From assembly GCA_938083445.1 (NCBI GenBank), contig CALKCP010000003.1, forward strand, positions 1 through 64,000: a stretch of 64,000 nucleotides of DNA. The letters run 5' to 3'. How positions within the stretch are numbered: the first letter of the stretch is position 1; each line of letters begins with the position of its first letter. The notes under the pieces are model-generated. The model ran no database searches. It worked only from the letters and a program-made list of their open reading frames with translations, and was not told the DNA's origin. The position numbers and the translations under genes were made by a program. This DNA comes from an uncultured Ulvibacter sp. (GTDB taxonomy: Bacteria > Bacteroidota > Bacteroidia > Flavobacteriales > Flavobacteriaceae). Positions 18,579 through 28,066 of this stretch are shown here, piece after piece.

Positions 18579-19328
18579 TTAGACTAGTTCCTCTTTAATC
18601 CAGTCGTATCCTTTTTCCTCTAATTCGTATGCCAATTCTTTTGTGCCAGACTTGACAATTTTGCCGTCCATAAGCACGTGAACAAAATCAGGGACTATGT
18701 AATCTAATAAACGCTGATAGTGCGTAATTAAAATCACAGCATTGTCACTACTTTTTAGTTTATTAACGCCATTCGCAACAATTTTTAGAGCATCAATGTC
18801 AAGCCCAGAATCGGTTTCATCCAGAATAGCGAGTTTAGGTTCAAGCATTGCCATTTGAAATATTTCGTTTCGTTTCTTTTCTCCACCCGAAAAACCTACA
18901 TTCAACGAACGCGACAAAAACTTACGATCAATCTCTAAAAGATCGGCCTTTTCTTTAATCATTTTTAACATCTCTGAAGCGGGCATGTCTTTTTGCCCCT
19001 GTGCTTTTCGATTTTCATTAATGGCAGTTTTAATGAAGTTGGTTACGCTAACTCCAGGAATTTCGACCGGATATTGAAACGACAGAAAAACGCCTTTATG
19101 CGCTCTTTCTTCAGGATCTAACTCAGAAATATCACTTCCTTCAAAGATTATTTCTCCTTGTGTTAACTCGAATTCATCCTTTCCCGAAATAACCGAAGCT
19201 AAGGTGCTTTTTCCGGATCCATTAGGCCCCATTATAGCGTGAACTTCGCCTGCGTTGATATTTAGATTGATACCTTTCAGGATATCTTTATCTTCAACTT
19301 TAGCATGTAAATTATTGATATTCAGCAT
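18579..19328 (-). CDS. sufC: Fe-S cluster assembly ATPase SufC
   Basis: Walker A GPNGSGKST; SLNVGFSGGEKKRNEIFQMAMLEPKLAILDETDSGLDIDAL. Confidence 0.98.
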   Translation of the reverse strand: MLNINNLHAKVEDKDILKGINLNINAGEVHAIMGPNGSGKSTLASVISGKDEFELTQGEIIFEGSDISELDPEERAHKGVFLSFQYPVEIPGVSVTNFIKTAINENRKAQGQKDMPASEMLKMIKEKADLLEIDRKFLSRSLNVGFSGGEKKRNEIFQMAMLEPKLAILDETDSGLDIDALKIVANGVNKLKSSDNAVILITHYQRLLDYIVPDFVHVLMDGKIVKSGTKELAYELEEKGYDWIKEELV

Positions 19329-19330
19329 AT

Positions 19331-19765
19331 TTATGACTTCTTTTCTTCTATTTTAATATCTTCTTTTGCAGGAATTAAGCTTACATTTATAATTTCTGTT
19401 ATTGTAAGAATTTCATCCCAACCATCGGCACCAATAGGTTTGGTCTTCACAGTCCCTTTTACAAAAACGGGTACCATAGTAAACGGATCTTCTTTAATTG
19501 ATTCAACTCGTTTTGCTAGCTCTTTGGACATGGCATCAATGGTAACTCCATATATAAAAGTATCCCCTTTTAATACCGCAGCGTCATCCATAAATAGAAA
19601 ATCTCCTCTATGTTGGTCTTTTAATTTGTTGGAAAATGCCGTTTCAATAACAACAGGCTCGTCAACTACAGTAGTAGTATCAGCATTTTCAACCTGTTTT
19701 TCTTCTTTGTTTTTACAAGAAATAATCCCTACTGATACTAAGATGATTAAAAATAATTTTTTCAT
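19331..19765 (-). CDS. Small lipoprotein of unknown function within the suf operon
   Basis: MKKLFLIILVSVGIISCKNKEEK lipobox; stop is 2 bp before the sufC start, so probably co-transcribed. Confidence 0.75.
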   Translation of the reverse strand: MKKLFLIILVSVGIISCKNKEEKQVENADTTTVVDEPVVIETAFSNKLKDQHRGDFLFMDDAAVLKGDTFIYGVTIDAMSKELAKRVESIKEDPFTMVPVFVKGTVKTKPIGADGWDEILTITEIINVSLIPAKEDIKIEEKKS

Positions 19766-19828
19766 GATTCAATCAATTTTTATTTAAACATATATTTATT
19801 TAGTGAGCAACTAATTAAGATTAAATAC

Positions 19829-21277
19829 CTATCCAACAGAGCCTTCAAGACTGATTTCTAATAATTTCTGCGCTTCCACAGCAAATTCCATTGGAAGTTT
19901 ATTAAGAACTTCTTTGCTAAAACCATTTACGATTAAGGCAATGGCCTTTTCTGTATTGATGCCTCGCTGATTGCAATAGAAGATTTGGTCTTCTCCAATT
20001 TTACTTGTCGTTGCTTCATGTTCTATTTGAGCTGTTTTGTTCTTAGCTTCAATATATGGGAACGTATGAGCGCCGCAATTATTCCCCATTAATAATGAAT
20101 CACATTGGGAAAAATTTCGAGCATTGTCTGCGTTTGGACTAATTTTTACTAGGCCACGATAACTATTTTGTGATTTTCCAGCAGAAATACCTTTGGATAT
20201 AATAGTACTCCGGGTGTTTTTGCCCAGGTGTATCATTTTTGTGCCCGTGTCGGCTTGCTGGTAATTGTTTGTAACCGCGATGGAATAAAATTCACCAATT
20301 GAATTATCTCCTTTTAATATGCAACTTGGATATTTCCAGGTCACTGCACTGCCAGTTTCGACTTGGGTCCATGAAATTTTTGCATTCTTCTCGCAAATCC
20401 CCCTTTTTGTAACAAAATTGAAGACTCCACCTTTACCATCTTTACTGCCGGGATACCAATTTTGGACGGTAGAATATTTTATTTCAGCATTGTCTAAAGC
20501 AATGAGTTCTACTACCGCAGCATGTAGCTGGTTTTCATCACGACTAGGCGCTGTACAGCCTTCTAGATAGCTAACATAACTGTCTTTGTCGGCAATAACC
20601 AACGTTCGCTCAAACTGGCCAGTTCCTGCCTGATTAATACGAAAATAAGTAGATAACTCCATAGGACAGCGCACTCCTTTTGGGATATAACAAAAGGACC
20701 CGTCACTAAATACAGCACTATTGAGTGCTGCATAGAAATTATCTTTTTGCGGCACTACTGAGCCTATGTATTTTTTTACAAGTTCTGGATGCTCTCTTAT
20801 CGCTTCAGAAATAGAACAAAATATGATGCCTTTTTCTCCTAAAGTTTTTTTGAATGTAGTGGCAACAGAGACAGAATCAATTACGATATCTACGGCAACA
20901 CCAGCAAGTTTTTTTTGTTCATCAAGAGAAATCCCTAACCGCTTAAAAGTGTCTAATAACTCTGGGTCTACGTCTTCAATGCTATCATATTTTGGTTTGC
21001 TGTTCGGAGCAGAATAATAGGAAATAGCTTGAAAATCGGGTTTTTGGTAGTGAACGTTGGCCCATTCAGGCTCAATCATTTCTTCCCAATGACGGAACGC
21101 TTCTAATCGCCATTGCGTCATCCATTCTGGCTCTTCTTTTTTCTTGGAAATGGCTCGAACAATATCTTCATTTAGGCCAACTGGAAATGTTTCAGATTCG
21201 ATATCGGTATAAAAACCGTATTCGTATTCTTTTGTTTCAAGCTCTTTTTTTAAATCGTCTTCAGTGAATTTTTCCAT
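19829..21277 (-). CDS. sufB: Fe-S cluster assembly protein SufB
   Basis: [69 protein letters not shown] at 21277 preferred over 21292. Confidence 0.97.
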   Translation of the reverse strand: MEKFTEDDLKKELETKEYEYGFYTDIESETFPVGLNEDIVRAISKKKEEPEWMTQWRLEAFRHWEEMIEPEWANVHYQKPDFQAISYYSAPNSKPKYDSIEDVDPELLDTFKRLGISLDEQKKLAGVAVDIVIDSVSVATTFKKTLGEKGIIFCSISEAIREHPELVKKYIGSVVPQKDNFYAALNSAVFSDGSFCYIPKGVRCPMELSTYFRINQAGTGQFERTLVIADKDSYVSYLEGCTAPSRDENQLHAAVVELIALDNAEIKYSTVQNWYPGSKDGKGGVFNFVTKRGICEKNAKISWTQVETGSAVTWKYPSCILKGDNSIGEFYSIAVTNNYQQADTGTKMIHLGKNTRSTIISKGISAGKSQNSYRGLVKISPNADNARNFSQCDSLLMGNNCGAHTFPYIEAKNKTAQIEHEATTSKIGEDQIFYCNQRGINTEKAIALIVNGFSKEVLNKLPMEFAVEAQKLLEISLEGSVG

Positions 21278-21295
21278 ATTTTTTTTCAGCAATTA

Positions 21296-21625
21296 TTAAA
21301 GTGAAAAGCTCTCGCCACATCCGCAGGTTCTATTTGCGTTTGGGTTATTAAAAACAAAGCCTTTTCCGTTTAGGCCGCCACTAAATTCTAGCGTTGTTCC
21401 TACCAAATATAAAAAGCTCTTTTTGTTTACAGCTAGCTTTACATTTTGGTCTTCAAACAACTTGTCATCCTCTTTTAAAGCATGATCAAATTTAAGTTCA
21501 TAGGATAGCCCGGAGCAACCTCCGCTTTTAACACCAACGCGAACAAAATCTTTGACAACATTAAAACCTTCGTCGGCCATAAGCTGCGCAATTCTTGATT
21601 TTGCGGATTCACTTATTTTTATCAT
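21296..21625 (-). CDS. HesB/IscA/SufA-type Fe-S assembly scaffold
   Basis: RVGVKSGGCSGLSYELKFD...NPNANRTCGCGESFSL: conserved Cys triad. Confidence 0.96.
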   Translation of the reverse strand: MIKISESAKSRIAQLMADEGFNVVKDFVRVGVKSGGCSGLSYELKFDHALKEDDKLFEDQNVKLAVNKKSFLYLVGTTLEFSGGLNGKGFVFNNPNANRTCGCGESFSL

Positions 21626-21654
21626 TTAATATAGATTAATTCTAAATTAGAGTG

Positions 21655-21662
21655 CAAAGATA
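21655..21662 (-). promoter_or_regulatory. Candidate -7 element (TATCTTTG) of the suf operon
   Basis: Reverse complement of caaagata, about 30 bp upstream of the first gene of the operon. Confidence 0.5.
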
Positions 21663-21795
21663 AGGTATTTGCTCATTTAATTCATAGTTACAAAAGAATT
21701 TAAACTTATGTTTCAATAGGATTAATTGATGCCATATTGAGTTAATACAAAAGCAGAAAAGGACCAATGAAATCCTTAATTATATAGAAACTTGT

Positions 21796-22863
21796 TTAAT
21801 TTGGATTTTGAAAATCAGGATTACTAAGAAAGCTTGGGTCTGATAGAGACAGCAGAAATGCCTTTAAATCTTCTTTGTCGGTCTCAATTAGTTGAATCCC
21901 TCCTTGTGCAATTGTTTTCATCAAGGGATCAATGGTTGGAGAAAAAACCAAGCCCTCACTATAATGGTCGATGACCTCATCTAAGGTGTTAAACCTACCG
22001 TCGTGCATATAAGGAGCCGAATAGGCTAAATTCCGAAGGGAAGGAGATTTAAATAAGCCAAAATCTCGCGGGTCTCCAGTAAATTCGCCAAGGCCACGAT
22101 CCGTAAAGATTTCATCAAGACCATTGTTGTGGAAACTATTATCGGTCCAAAGAGGACTATTTGGACTGCCGTGACAGTGAAAACAATCTCCTCTCGACTC
22201 ATCCATAAAGACAGCCAAACCATTCGCTTCTGAAGGAGTTAAAGTGGCAGTGCCTTCAAGAGATTGATCAAATTTTGAATTCGCAGAAATTAACGTTCGC
22301 TCAAACTGCGCAATTGCCTTCGAGACAAGAGTTCGGTCGATAGTCGTTGTTCCAAAAGCTGCAGCGAACATGTCTGGATACACATTGGTGGCCTGCAAAC
22401 TAGCTACTGCATTCTCTGCAGTATTGTGCATCTCAATGGGGTCTTCTATTGGATCAAAAACCTGTTCTTCCATAGAACTGGACCTTCCATCCCAGAAAAA
22501 TTTTTGATTAAAGTTCCATGCCATATTAAATAAGGGCATGGCATTTCGCCTTCCTGCGATTCCATCGATACCGATGCTAAATCGCAACGGATCTGTAAAT
22601 GTAGTTTCTTGTCCGTGACAATTCGCACAAGCTTGGGTCCCGTCACCAGAAAGTATTGGATCGTAAAAGAGCTTCCGTCCCAAAGCAATTCCTTCAACAG
22701 TTTGCGGGTTCGAAACTGGGATAAGGGGATCCGATAATAACTCTTGAAATAACAGTGGCGTTTTTAATGGCGCTGGGGTGGCCGCATATTGAGACCCTTC
22801 ATCATCTGTACAAGAAAAGACTGTAAGAGAGATTAAGAGTCCAAATGCAAACCAATGAGTCAT
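21796..22863 (-). CDS. Di-haem cytochrome c peroxidase family protein (MauG/MbnH-like)
   Basis: Two CxxCH motifs (CANCH, CFHCH); family-typical APYMHDGRFNTLDEVIDHYSEG; lipobox-like TVFSC; 12 bp downstream of the MbnP-like gene. Confidence 0.9.
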   Translation of the reverse strand: MTHWFAFGLLISLTVFSCTDDEGSQYAATPAPLKTPLLFQELLSDPLIPVSNPQTVEGIALGRKLFYDPILSGDGTQACANCHGQETTFTDPLRFSIGIDGIAGRRNAMPLFNMAWNFNQKFFWDGRSSSMEEQVFDPIEDPIEMHNTAENAVASLQATNVYPDMFAAAFGTTTIDRTLVSKAIAQFERTLISANSKFDQSLEGTATLTPSEANGLAVFMDESRGDCFHCHGSPNSPLWTDNSFHNNGLDEIFTDRGLGEFTGDPRDFGLFKSPSLRNLAYSAPYMHDGRFNTLDEVIDHYSEGLVFSPTIDPLMKTIAQGGIQLIETDKEDLKAFLLSLSDPSFLSNPDFQNPN

Positions 22864-22875
22864 AATTTCTGCTAA

Positions 22876-23652
22876 TTATTGCGTTACTATGCCCAAACTA
22901 AAGGCACCTTGAGCACCATTTTCCGAAATCATTTTTTGTGCTTCGAAATTAGGCATGAGCGTGGCAAACAAAATATTTAAATTCCATGTGTTTGGGTTTT
23001 TAAACCATTCTGCTACGTTCATTTTTATCTCAATATCTGTGGTATTGGAAACAGTTACCTGTCCTAAATTTACTACGAAGGAGGTGTCCTCTAGCAATAA
23101 TGGTGTCACGTTCATATCGTTTGCTCTAATGGCGTGGTATGCATAGCCTATATCCATAGCTGCCGTATCTTTGTATTTTCCTTCTAAACGCATATAATGA
23201 TAACCACCACCTAGCATCGCTGGAACACCCCATGGCCCTTCCGCCGTCTGGTTTAGTTCAGGATACACACCGTCAATGTTGTCTTCATCATCAAACCCAA
23301 AGGTGAAAGATACCGCGTAGTCTCCCGGAGGTACTTGAACATTGGGCGTGTAACTTAAGTTCGTTCCTTCGCGAACATCAACAAGATTGAAATCTCCAGA
23401 GTCGTAAACCATTCCAGCAGCAGTGGTAAATGTTATGTCAGATATTAAATAAACAAGTTTAGATATCGTTTGTTCTGTTCCAAATGCATTGATGTATTGG
23501 GTGGTTTCGAAATCTGAATTTTGGATGTCATTTTCATCCCAATTGTGGGTAAAATTAAAGCCAACGCTTACGAGAGAAGCAGTATTGTCGTCGTCATTTT
23601 TACAACCCATTGTAGAAACTACAAGAAGTAAGAGTAAGGCAACTTTTTTCAT
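22876..23652 (-). CDS. MbnP-family (putative copper-binding) lipoprotein
   Basis: Lipobox VVSTMGC; VSVGFNFTHNW...YLISDITFTTAAG...NLVDVREGTNLSYT...PPGDYAVSFTFGFDDEDNIDG...GPWGVPAMLGGGYHYMRLEGKYKD...GYAYHAIR; coupled to a di-haem peroxidase gene. Confidence 0.85.
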   Translation of the reverse strand: MKKVALLLLLVVSTMGCKNDDDNTASLVSVGFNFTHNWDENDIQNSDFETTQYINAFGTEQTISKLVYLISDITFTTAAGMVYDSGDFNLVDVREGTNLSYTPNVQVPPGDYAVSFTFGFDDEDNIDGVYPELNQTAEGPWGVPAMLGGGYHYMRLEGKYKDTAAMDIGYAYHAIRANDMNVTPLLLEDTSFVVNLGQVTVSNTTDIEIKMNVAEWFKNPNTWNLNILFATLMPNFEAQKMISENGAQGAFSLGIVTQ

Positions 23653-23659
23653 TTCAATT

Positions 23660-25084
23660 TTAATATATTTTAATTACTACAAGGTCTTTTGTTCCTCTAT
23701 TTGTAGAAATATCTCCGTCATTACTTTCTGTATTACCAATAGCAACTATTTCGTCGTTGAAGGTGTAGATTGCGTCATTCCCTAGATCTAGGTTGGCACC
23801 TCCAATGGATGTTTGATACGTCATGTTTCCATTTGCATCTATAATGAATATCCATATATCATTTTGACCGTTATTAGAACTTAGGTCACCATTCGCACTT
23901 CTGCTTGACCCTGAAATAACAAAGCTTCCATTGGCCATTTGACGAATGCCGCGTGCAGAGTCAAATTCTGAACCCCCAAATGATTTTTCCCAAAGAATTG
24001 CACCATTATCATCAAACTTCACAACCCATGCGTCAGCATTTCCATTATTCATAGATACATCACCGTCCATACTCCGGGTGTCCCCAACCATAATGTAATT
24101 ACCATCTTGAGTTTTTGTTAAAGCGTATCCTATATCAATTTCTGAGCCACCAAATGATTTTGTCCACAATTTTTCGCCTGATGCACTAAGTCGTACGGCC
24201 CAAAAATCATAAGTGCCTTTGTCATCAGTGATGTCAAAATCGAAGCTTTCTGAAGCACCCGTTATTAAGAAACCTCCGTCATTTGTCTGTGCCGCATCAT
24301 AACTTCTATCGTTATTACTTCCACCAAAATAGCGTCGCCATATCTTAGTGCCATTTGCATCCATTAGGATGCCCCAATATTCACCAACTCCGTGCCGTGC
24401 ACCTCGCGCGTTTCTTGTGGTTTGGCCCCCTCCTTGCAAATCATTGCCAGGGCATAGAATATCTGGATCCGGGTCACATGCCCCTATATCGAAATAGCCT
24501 GACACAAAATAATTCCCTTCAGATGTTTCTAGAACTTTATAGGCTTGGTCTTGCCCAGGGAAACCGAAACTTTTTTGCCATTGCATAGTGCCGGAAGCAT
24601 CAACCTTAACTACCCAATAGTCCTGAAACCCTGCATTGATTGTGATGTCTCCGTCAGAACTTTCACTATATCCAGTTAAGATGTATCCGCCATCTGAAGT
24701 ATTTACGATACTAGTAGCAACGTCTGAATCACTTCCGCCATAGGTTTTACTCCATAGTTTTTCGCCCGTTTCAGAAAGCTTTAGTAACCAATAGTCTGAG
24801 TCATTTCCAGTACGTCCAGCAAGATCACCATCCGTGCTTTTAGTGGAGCCTAAAATTACATATGCGCCATCATTTGCTTGCACAATTGATACTGCGTCGT
24901 CTTCATCACTCCCTCCAAAGGTTTTTACAAAATCTAGTTCACCTAGAAAGCCCACTGGCACTGTATCATCATCTGTTATGACAATGATTGGGTCGGGATC
25001 GCTATCCTTTCCGCAGGAAAATAATGTTGTTACGAAAATAGATAGGAGAAGGGTTTTAAATTTAATAGTTCTAACTCCGAGCAT
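23660..25084 (-). CDS. Lipoprotein with seven propeller-like repeats
   Basis: Lipobox TTLFSCGKD; seven copies of a W.K.(F/Y)GGS..D.A..I..T.DG.YI..G.S.S.DGD...N.G..D.WV.K.D..G unit (FGGSDEDDA, YGGSDSDVA, FGFPGQDQA, FGGSNNDRS, FGGSEIDIG, FGGSEFDSA, IGGANLDLG). Confidence 0.85.
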   Translation of the reverse strand: MLGVRTIKFKTLLLSIFVTTLFSCGKDSDPDPIIVITDDDTVPVGFLGELDFVKTFGGSDEDDAVSIVQANDGAYVILGSTKSTDGDLAGRTGNDSDYWLLKLSETGEKLWSKTYGGSDSDVATSIVNTSDGGYILTGYSESSDGDITINAGFQDYWVVKVDASGTMQWQKSFGFPGQDQAYKVLETSEGNYFVSGYFDIGACDPDPDILCPGNDLQGGGQTTRNARGARHGVGEYWGILMDANGTKIWRRYFGGSNNDRSYDAAQTNDGGFLITGASESFDFDITDDKGTYDFWAVRLSASGEKLWTKSFGGSEIDIGYALTKTQDGNYIMVGDTRSMDGDVSMNNGNADAWVVKFDDNGAILWEKSFGGSEFDSARGIRQMANGSFVISGSSRSANGDLSSNNGQNDIWIFIIDANGNMTYQTSIGGANLDLGNDAIYTFNDEIVAIGNTESNDGDISTNRGTKDLVVIKIY

Positions 25085-25092
25085 TTGATAGA

Positions 25093-26502
25093 TTATTTTA
25101 CGATCAATCTTTTGGTTGTATTGGCATTAATTTTTACCAAATACAAACCTGAATGTAAACTTGAAATATTGATGTTTTCTGAAAGTTTTTCAGAAAAATC
25201 CAAATTCAAAACACGTTGGCCTAATACATTGTATATTTCAACTATGGTGATTGGTTCATTTTCAGATTTGATTGTTATGTTATTTTCTGCAGGGTTTGGG
25301 TATATCGAAAATTCTAATTGCTCCTCTTCTGACACCCCTAAGGACTGTGCTTTAACTAAGAAAAAGCCACCGTTAATGTCACTTATTACAATGTTCCCAC
25401 TCTCGAAATAAGGATAGACATTCCAAGCACCGTCAAAGCCAGCGCTATTGCCTCCAGTATAGGTGTCGAAATACCCTATTTCAGAGATGTTCTGATTTGC
25501 AATATCACTGATGTCGAGGACTCTCATACCGGCTCTATAATTTGCCATATAGTATTTATCGCCAACAACATATCCATTATGATCAATTGCAGCGGTTTCC
25601 CCAAAATGTTCAAAGTGAAAAACGGGAGCATCTAAATCGTTAAAATCAAAAATGATGGTTCTTGTATTTCCACCCACGTTTAATTCGTCAACTTCATCAC
25701 CGACAATAAAATAACGTTGATCTTCTGTAAACCAACCTTGATGCGTATAATATACATTGGTGTAAGAGACACTCGAGATCGTAACTGGATTTGCTTTATC
25801 GGTAATGTCGGCAATTACAATGTTATCTTCATTACTTCCAATAAAAATTTCACGGCCAGTATAATCTGTATCTGGACCATTGTAGGTGAGAATTTGAGCA
25901 TCATGTGTATACAAGCCTGCTGAAAATCCTCCCGCGGCAACAGGATTTAATGGGTTTTGAATATTTACAAAATGGGGCCCACCATTAAATGAATTTGTTC
26001 CCACGCCATAGGCATATCCAGAATCCTCATTAATTACAAGATTATGAGCCCTTCCAAAACCGTTATAATGAGCATCCTCAGTAAAGGTTTCAGGCGGATT
26101 AGCAACACTTCTTAATCTTGTTAAATCAAAAACCTGCATTCCATGACCATTTGCTTCACTTACTACAAAAGCGTAGTTTTCATATACCTTAATGTCTCTC
26201 CAAGAACTGCTTGAAGTATGTGTTGGAAGTTTTCCTAAATATACTGGGCTAGTTGGGTTTGAAATATCAATAAAGGCTGTTCCGTTACTTAAACCTACAA
26301 GTGCGTATTCTTTTCCGTCAAGAGGATCTGTCCATCCCCAAGAATCATTTCCCTCAGAAGCGCTGAGTTCGTTAAGTGAAAAAGAGGATTGAAGGTCGTA
26401 TCCATTACATAAATAAGAACCTGCGATTCCATTGTTACATGGAGTTTGGGCAAAAGTAAAAACACTTACAAATGCCATTAAGAGAGGGTATAAATTTTTC
26501 AT
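25093..26502 (-). CDS. Choice-of-anchor-B/LVIVD-repeat protein with T9SS type-A sorting domain (paralog 1)
   Basis: Signal peptide; TPCNNGIAGSYLCNGYDLQS; WGWTDPLDGKEYALVGLSNGTAFIDISNP; type-A CTD FSIYPNPAENNITIK...GLYLVKINANTTKRLIVK. Confidence 0.9.
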   Translation of the reverse strand: MKNLYPLLMAFVSVFTFAQTPCNNGIAGSYLCNGYDLQSSFSLNELSASEGNDSWGWTDPLDGKEYALVGLSNGTAFIDISNPTSPVYLGKLPTHTSSSSWRDIKVYENYAFVVSEANGHGMQVFDLTRLRSVANPPETFTEDAHYNGFGRAHNLVINEDSGYAYGVGTNSFNGGPHFVNIQNPLNPVAAGGFSAGLYTHDAQILTYNGPDTDYTGREIFIGSNEDNIVIADITDKANPVTISSVSYTNVYYTHQGWFTEDQRYFIVGDEVDELNVGGNTRTIIFDFNDLDAPVFHFEHFGETAAIDHNGYVVGDKYYMANYRAGMRVLDISDIANQNISEIGYFDTYTGGNSAGFDGAWNVYPYFESGNIVISDINGGFFLVKAQSLGVSEEEQLEFSIYPNPAENNITIKSENEPITIVEIYNVLGQRVLNLDFSEKLSENINISSLHSGLYLVKINANTTKRLIVK

Positions 26503-26599
26503 AGTTTTTTTTAGCGATCGTAAAAATAGATATAATTAGATTGTTTAAAGAACTCAAAACGTTAAATAATACACATCAAAACGTTAAACTGCGTTTGCA

Positions 26600-28012
26600 T
26601 TATTCTTTTAAAACCTTTTTAGTGATTTGGTTATTAATTGTAACGAAATACATTCCTTTTGTAAATTGAGAGAAATCTATTGAAAACGCGGTGGCATTTA
26701 TATCCTCTTCTGAATGTAAAATATGACCTAAAACATCCGTGATTATGAGGCTGGAGATTTTTAGTTTGTCCGATTGAATTTGAAGGCGATCAACTACTGG
26801 ATTTGGTGCTATTGATATTTCAGAAAAAGAAGGGTCATTAACACTAAGAGATTCAGATGCCTTCACCAAAAGAAAGCCCGCCGTTCTATCACTAATAACA
26901 ATATTTCCGCTTTCAAAAAATGGATACATGCTCCAAGCACCAATATAGCCTGAATTATTATGAGTTGGATAGGAATCAAAAAAGCCCTCTTCCGTCATAA
27001 TTCCATCAGATATATTACTCAGGTCAATGATACGTATGCCAGCAGCATTGTTAGATAGAAAAAATTGTGACCCTTTTACATACCCATTGTGGTCTGTCGC
27101 AGCGGTTGGGCCCGTATATTCAAAGCTTACCTGGGGGTTGTCTAGATCTTCAAAGTCAAAAACGACTGTTCTTGTATTTATCCCAATATTAATCTCATCT
27201 TGTTCATCGCCTAATAAAAAGTACCGATGGTCTTCAGTAAGCCATCCTTGGTGCGTGTATTCTACATTATTATAGTTAATAGTGGCTATTATTTCAGGAC
27301 TCGTTTTGTTCGTAACATCAATGATAACTACTTCATCTGCATTACTTCCAAAGAGAATTTCACGGCCAGTATAATCTTGGTCGGGTCCATTGTATATCAC
27401 AACCTGAGCATCATGACAGTAGCCGGCGCCAGAAAAACCACCTTCGTTAACGGGGTTTAGCGGGTCCTGTATATTGACAAAATGAGGCCCTCCTCCATTC
27501 ACATTCGTCCCAACGCCATACGCATATCCAGTGGCCTCATTGATTACAATATTATGGGCTGCACCAAATCCACTATAATGCGCATCTTCCGTAAAAATGA
27601 CGGGTGGGTTGGTTACGGTTCTTAGCCTAGTCAAGTCAAATATTTGCATTCCGTGCCCTGTATCTTCACTTACGATAAAAGCATAATTGTTATAGGTTTT
27701 GGCATCACGCCAGGTACTACTATTGTTTTGAGTAGGTAATTTTCCAAGATAAACGGGATTAATCGGGTCAGAAATATCAATAAACGCAGTTCCTTCAATT
27801 AAACAGAATATTGCATATTCATTCCCATTTAAAGGGTCTGTCCAGCCCCAAGAGTCATTCGCTCTAGTGGAGTTCATAGTAGATAATGAGATTTGAGACT
27901 GTAAATCGAAACCATCGCAGGGAAATGCACCAGCAAAACCGTTTACGCAGGGTGTTTGGGCAAAAGAAAGTAGACCCATAATAGAAAAAAAGAAGGAAAT
28001 TGTGTTTTTCAT
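26600..28012 (-). CDS. Choice-of-anchor-B/LVIVD-repeat protein with T9SS type-A sorting domain (paralog 2)
   Basis: Same architecture as the 25093-26502 and 28067-29500 products; CTD ISIAPNPVVDRLQIQ...GMYFVTINNQITKKVLKE. Confidence 0.9.
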   Translation of the reverse strand: MKNTISFFFSIMGLLSFAQTPCVNGFAGAFPCDGFDLQSQISLSTMNSTRANDSWGWTDPLNGNEYAIFCLIEGTAFIDISDPINPVYLGKLPTQNNSSTWRDAKTYNNYAFIVSEDTGHGMQIFDLTRLRTVTNPPVIFTEDAHYSGFGAAHNIVINEATGYAYGVGTNVNGGGPHFVNIQDPLNPVNEGGFSGAGYCHDAQVVIYNGPDQDYTGREILFGSNADEVVIIDVTNKTSPEIIATINYNNVEYTHQGWLTEDHRYFLLGDEQDEINIGINTRTVVFDFEDLDNPQVSFEYTGPTAATDHNGYVKGSQFFLSNNAAGIRIIDLSNISDGIMTEEGFFDSYPTHNNSGYIGAWSMYPFFESGNIVISDRTAGFLLVKASESLSVNDPSFSEISIAPNPVVDRLQIQSDKLKISSLIITDVLGHILHSEEDINATAFSIDFSQFTKGMYFVTINNQITKKVLKE

Positions 28013-28066
28013 AAGGAACGATGGCGTTTTATATGTCGTTAAAAAAAGATCAAAATTAGCATGACG

